Positions 61,470 to 64,000 of a stretch of DNA of 64,000 bases are shown piece by piece. Below the pieces are notes generated by a model. The model did no database searches. It saw nothing but the letters and a program-made list of their open reading frames with translations, and was not told where the DNA came from. The stretch is from Mucilaginibacter pedocola (GTDB taxonomy: Bacteria > Bacteroidota > Bacteroidia > Sphingobacteriales > Sphingobacteriaceae), in assembly GCF_002013915.1 (NCBI RefSeq), contig NZ_MBTF01000004.1:186001-250000 (forward strand), read 5' to 3'. Within the stretch, counting starts at the first letter, position 1, and each line of letters begins with the position of its first letter. The position numbers and the translations under genes were made by a program.

Positions 61470-62654
61470 ATGCGCCGCTGTTGGTTTGTAGTGATGTTGT
61501 TATGCCTGCCGTTATTTGCAGCGGCACAGGCCGGTTTCATAAGCGGTAAAATTACGGCGGCAGGCACCCAAACACCGGTGGTTCGTGCCAGCGTTTTTTT
61601 GAGTAATGCCAGTTACGGCACAGCAACTATTGAAGACGGTACATTTACCCTGCGCGGCGTTAAACCCGGGCAGTATAATTTAGTAGTAACCACCCTCGGT
61701 TACGAAGAGTACAGCAAAGAGGTATTGGTAGGTAGCCAGCCCATAAACCTGGTGATAGAAATGACGCCCAAGGTAATGATGATGCGCGCCGTTACCATTA
61801 CCAGTAATGCCGACTGGAAGAAGAACTACGAAATGTTCAAAAAGGACTTCATCGGCGTTAACGAAAATTCTAAACAATGCAAGGTTGTAAACCCGCATGT
61901 TATCGACCTTAACTACTTTCGCAGGAAACAAACGCTGGAGGCTTCGTCTGACGAATTTTTGATTGTAGAGAATAACGCGCTTGGCTATCGCACCAAATTT
62001 TTGCTGAACAGCTTTACAAGCGATAATATAAACCACACCATATCGTACTCAGGCAAGGCGCTTTTTGAGGAATTGCCGGGCAGCGAATCGCAGAAAAAGA
62101 AATGGAAGGCAAAACGCGAAGAAGCCTACTATGGTTCGCCGCAGCATTTTTACCGTTCGCTTTATAAAAACAAACTGGCCGATGATGGCTTTGTGATATA
62201 CAACTACACACGCGCTTGGAACCCTAACCGATACCCGGAAGCCTACATCCAAAAGAAAATAAAAGAGTTTAACGGCGTAAGGCGCGATTCGGCCATGTAT
62301 TGGATAGACCAGCAAAATGTGCCCAAATGGGCCAACGAAAACCTGGTGAAACCGCCATTGCGTTCCGTTGACGTAGTGCGCAATACGCGGCAGGAGGGGA
62401 TATTTGCTATTACCTTTCCGGCGTACTTATATGTGGTATACACCAAAAAACACGAGGAAGAACAATTCAGGGATATTTTTCGCCCGCTGGATATGGAGAA
62501 CTTCGAAACCAGTGTAATTACCCTCAACAAACAACGCTATGCTATTTTTGATATGAACGGCATTGTTATAGCCGAAAGCCCCCTTTACGAAGGCACCTGG
62601 AGCAAATCTAAACTATCTAATATGCTGCCGGTTGATTACGAGCCGGGGGATTAA
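61470..62654 (+). CDS. Exported protein with CarboxypepD_reg-like domain
   Basis: 394 residues. Signal peptide (MRRCWFVVMLLCLPLFAAAQ). Residues ~22-105 are a carboxypeptidase-regulatory-like Ig fold (FISGKITAAGTQTPVVRASV; TIEDGTFTLRGVKPGQYNLV; TTLGYEEYSKEVLVG), the plug-type extension of TonB-linked proteins. The rest (DWKKNYEMFKKDFIGVNENS, NNALGYRTKFLLNSF, GKALFEELPGS) occurs in a Bacteroidota family of unknown role without a barrel. Lies between ccmB and ccmC on the same strand. Confidence 0.8.
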   Translation: MRRCWFVVMLLCLPLFAAAQAGFISGKITAAGTQTPVVRASVFLSNASYGTATIEDGTFTLRGVKPGQYNLVVTTLGYEEYSKEVLVGSQPINLVIEMTPKVMMMRAVTITSNADWKKNYEMFKKDFIGVNENSKQCKVVNPHVIDLNYFRRKQTLEASSDEFLIVENNALGYRTKFLLNSFTSDNINHTISYSGKALFEELPGSESQKKKWKAKREEAYYGSPQHFYRSLYKNKLADDGFVIYNYTRAWNPNRYPEAYIQKKIKEFNGVRRDSAMYWIDQQNVPKWANENLVKPPLRSVDVVRNTRQEGIFAITFPAYLYVVYTKKHEEEQFRDIFRPLDMENFETSVITLNKQRYAIFDMNGIVIAESPLYEGTWSKSKLSNMLPVDYEPGD

Positions 62655-62861
62655 GTAGTTCATTGGTTCAGTAGTTCATTTGTGTAGAAGTGGTTATGCA
62701 ACCTGCATCGGCGAATCCATCAATCAAGCGAATCATGGTTCAGGGACTGCAAATTTTTCAAACCTATTACTTCATTAAAAGCAACTTTATAACCTTTAGC
62801 ACCTCTTACTGCAACAATACTAAATGTGTGTAAAAACACATTCTATCAATAAACATATTGC

Positions 62862-62869
62862 TACCTTTG
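62862..62869 (+). promoter_or_regulatory. -7 element of ccmC
   Basis: TACCTTTG matches TAnnTTTG and ends 9 nt before the ATG at 62879. The 62655-62861 gap holds nothing else recognised. Confidence 0.45.
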
Positions 62870-62878
62870 CCGCACAGT

Positions 62879-63553
62879 ATGAAATTTATTTATCAAACCT
62901 GGTGGAAAGTGTTGGCCGTAGTGCTGATATTCTACACCCTGATAGCCGGTTTTTTGATAGGGGTACCCCGCCTGCCCATCCTGCACGAAACGATCAGGAA
63001 CACGTACTTCCACGTGCCTATGTGGATAGCCATGTTCACGGTGTTCACCATATCGGTAATATACAGCATCAAATACCTGCAAACAGGTAAGGAAGAATAC
63101 GACCTTTTAGCCGTAGAATGCGCCAATACAGGGCTTTTCTTTTTTGTGATAGGGTTGGTAACCGGTATGCTTTGGGCTAAATATGCCTGGGGCGCCTATT
63201 GGAGTAACGACCCTAAGCAAAACAGTGCAGCCATCGCCTTTTTGCTGTATTGCGCTTATATGGTATTGCGTAACTCGATAGACGAGGAGCAAAAGCGCGG
63301 CAAAATATCGGCCATATACAACATATTCGCCTTCCCTATAATGGTGGTACTTATAATGGTATTGCCGCGTTTAACAGATTCGTTGCACCCCGGCAATGGT
63401 GGCAATCCTGCTTTTGGTAAGTTGGATCTGGATAACCGCATGCGCATAGTGCTTTACCCGGCCTTTATTGCCTGGTCGTTAATGTCGGTTTGGATAGCTA
63501 CTATCCGTTACCGCATCCGTTTAATTGAATACAAAAAGAACTCGATAGATTAA
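62879..63553 (+). CDS. ccmC: Cytochrome c maturation protein CcmC (heme handling)
   Basis: 224 residues from the ATG at 62879 (MKFIYQTWWKVLAVVLIFYT), placed after the -7 element; an in-frame ATG 21 bp earlier is less likely. Six membrane helices and the tryptophan-rich heme-handling motif WAKYAWGAYWSNDPKQ, with histidines in ILHETIRNTYFHVPMW and LTDSLHPG as in CcmC. It transfers heme to CcmE in the periplasm. Followed 3 bp later by ccmD. Confidence 0.92.
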   Translation: MKFIYQTWWKVLAVVLIFYTLIAGFLIGVPRLPILHETIRNTYFHVPMWIAMFTVFTISVIYSIKYLQTGKEEYDLLAVECANTGLFFFVIGLVTGMLWAKYAWGAYWSNDPKQNSAAIAFLLYCAYMVLRNSIDEEQKRGKISAIYNIFAFPIMVVLIMVLPRLTDSLHPGNGGNPAFGKLDLDNRMRIVLYPAFIAWSLMSVWIATIRYRIRLIEYKKNSID

Positions 63554-63556
63554 GAG

Positions 63557-63769
63557 ATGAAGAGATCGTTATTTTTAGTACTGACCCTATTGCTGAATTT
63601 TGTTACTGCATTTGCCCAGCCGGGTAGCGATGTAGAAATGGCGGATAAACTGCGTGTATCGGGCATGATATACGTGGTGGTTATCACCGTTGCTATCGTT
63701 TTCATCGGCCTGGCTGTATACCTGTTCAGCATCGACCGCCGTTTGAAAAAAATAGAGAAAGATAATTAA
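63557..63769 (+). CDS. ccmD: CcmD family protein
   Basis: 70 residues. A signal-like hydrophobic N-terminus (MKRSLFLVLTLLLNFVTAFA), a short periplasmic part, one TM helix (GMIYVVVITVAIVFIGLAVY) and a basic tail (LFSIDRRLKKIEKDN) fit the CcmD family as found in Bacteroidota. It stabilises the CcmC-heme-CcmE complex. Starts 3 bp after ccmC. Confidence 0.85.
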   Translation: MKRSLFLVLTLLLNFVTAFAQPGSDVEMADKLRVSGMIYVVVITVAIVFIGLAVYLFSIDRRLKKIEKDN

Positions 63770-63922
63770 ACCAATACCCCCTGATTGCTGTTTAAACTTT
63801 AGCGTACATTTCTTTACATTTTAAACAGATACCCGATCTGTAAAAATTTGCATTATTGGCAAAATAACCGCCATATTTGCACTGTTTTTTACGAGATCAA
63901 TTTTATTTACCAATTCTAAATT

Positions 63923-64000
63923 ATGAATATTACTAACCCGACTGCGACCCAGGAAACGCATTTCTTTGGCGACGTGTGCAAGAATTTCGACCACGCAGCG
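63923..64000 (+). CDS. Probable Glu/Leu/Phe/Val dehydrogenase, N-terminal fragment (3' truncated by window)
   Basis: 26 codons, M-N-I-T-N-P-T-A-T-Q-E-T-H-F-F-G-D-V-C-K-N-F-D-H-A-A. The HFFGDVCKNFDHAA start resembles Bacteroidota Glu/Leu dehydrogenases (FF.DV.K.FD.AA). The gene runs off the right edge. The 153-bp gap before it contains CATATTTG, a weak -7 candidate, about 48 nt upstream. The call rests on very few residues. Confidence 0.5.
   Translation, partial: MNITNPTATQETHFFGDVCKNFDHAA

Overview
The window looks like a chromosomal segment of a member of the Bacteroidota, most likely Sphingobacteriaceae and plausibly Mucilaginibacter or a close relative. The evidence is a type IX secretion (gliding-motility type) C-terminal domain on a giant surface protein, a gldC gene, TAnnTTTG-type -7 promoter elements, absence of clear Shine-Dalgarno sequences, a Bacteroidota-style HscA, PSCyt/DUF1501 genes, and many short dispersed palindromic repeats between genes. 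No rRNA, tRNA or CRISPR array was seen.

Layout: 1-7.7 kb is the 3' part of a giant secreted YVTN beta-propeller protein built from ~1.5 kb modules. 7.7-28 kb is ordinary chromosome: regulators, SRPBCC proteins, a two-heme cytochrome, riboflavin synthase, a TPR protein, HscA, an outer-membrane metallopeptidase-like protein, CutC and glycosylasparaginase. Many intergenic gaps here carry repeat elements. An EVE-domain gene at 27.8 kb is broken by one in-frame TAG.

29.4-33.1 kb and 41.0-45.6 kb are two complete IS1595-family transposons (called Tn1 and Tn2 here). Each has terminal inverted repeats beginning GGTAA(C/T)TATATA, a perfect 8-bp target duplication (ATCGTTAT and CTCTCAAG), a DDE transposase with N-terminal zinc ribbon, a short ORF just downstream of the transposase, and passenger genes. 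Tn1 has a complete type I hammerhead ribozyme motif 56 bp inside its left end, followed by ~280 nt of highly structured non-coding sequence. It also carries a lipoprotein and small membrane proteins. Tn2 carries conflict-type genes: a HEPN-like protein, a Trypco2-like protein, a Panacea (DUF4065)/two-TM pair, a winged-helix-like membrane protein and an SH3-like exported protein. Both transposons carry a homologous ~120-nt structured cassette in front of their exported-protein gene, with compensatory changes in two stems and element-specific direct repeats at each side.

Between the transposons lies a four-gene cluster (33.7-40.8 kb) of PSCyt/DUF1553, DUF1501, NHL-propeller and membrane-cytochrome proteins. 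After Tn2 come a VOC protein, dihydroorotase, an OM beta-barrel, a DEAD-box helicase followed by GldC, and a four-gene signalling operon (hybrid kinase, CheR, CheB, hybrid kinase). Then follow MGMT, an SDR, an Rpn/PD-(D/E)XK protein whose 3' end has been tandemly duplicated, and the ccmB-ccmC-ccmD cytochrome c maturation genes. The window ends in the first 26 codons of a probable Glu/Leu dehydrogenase.
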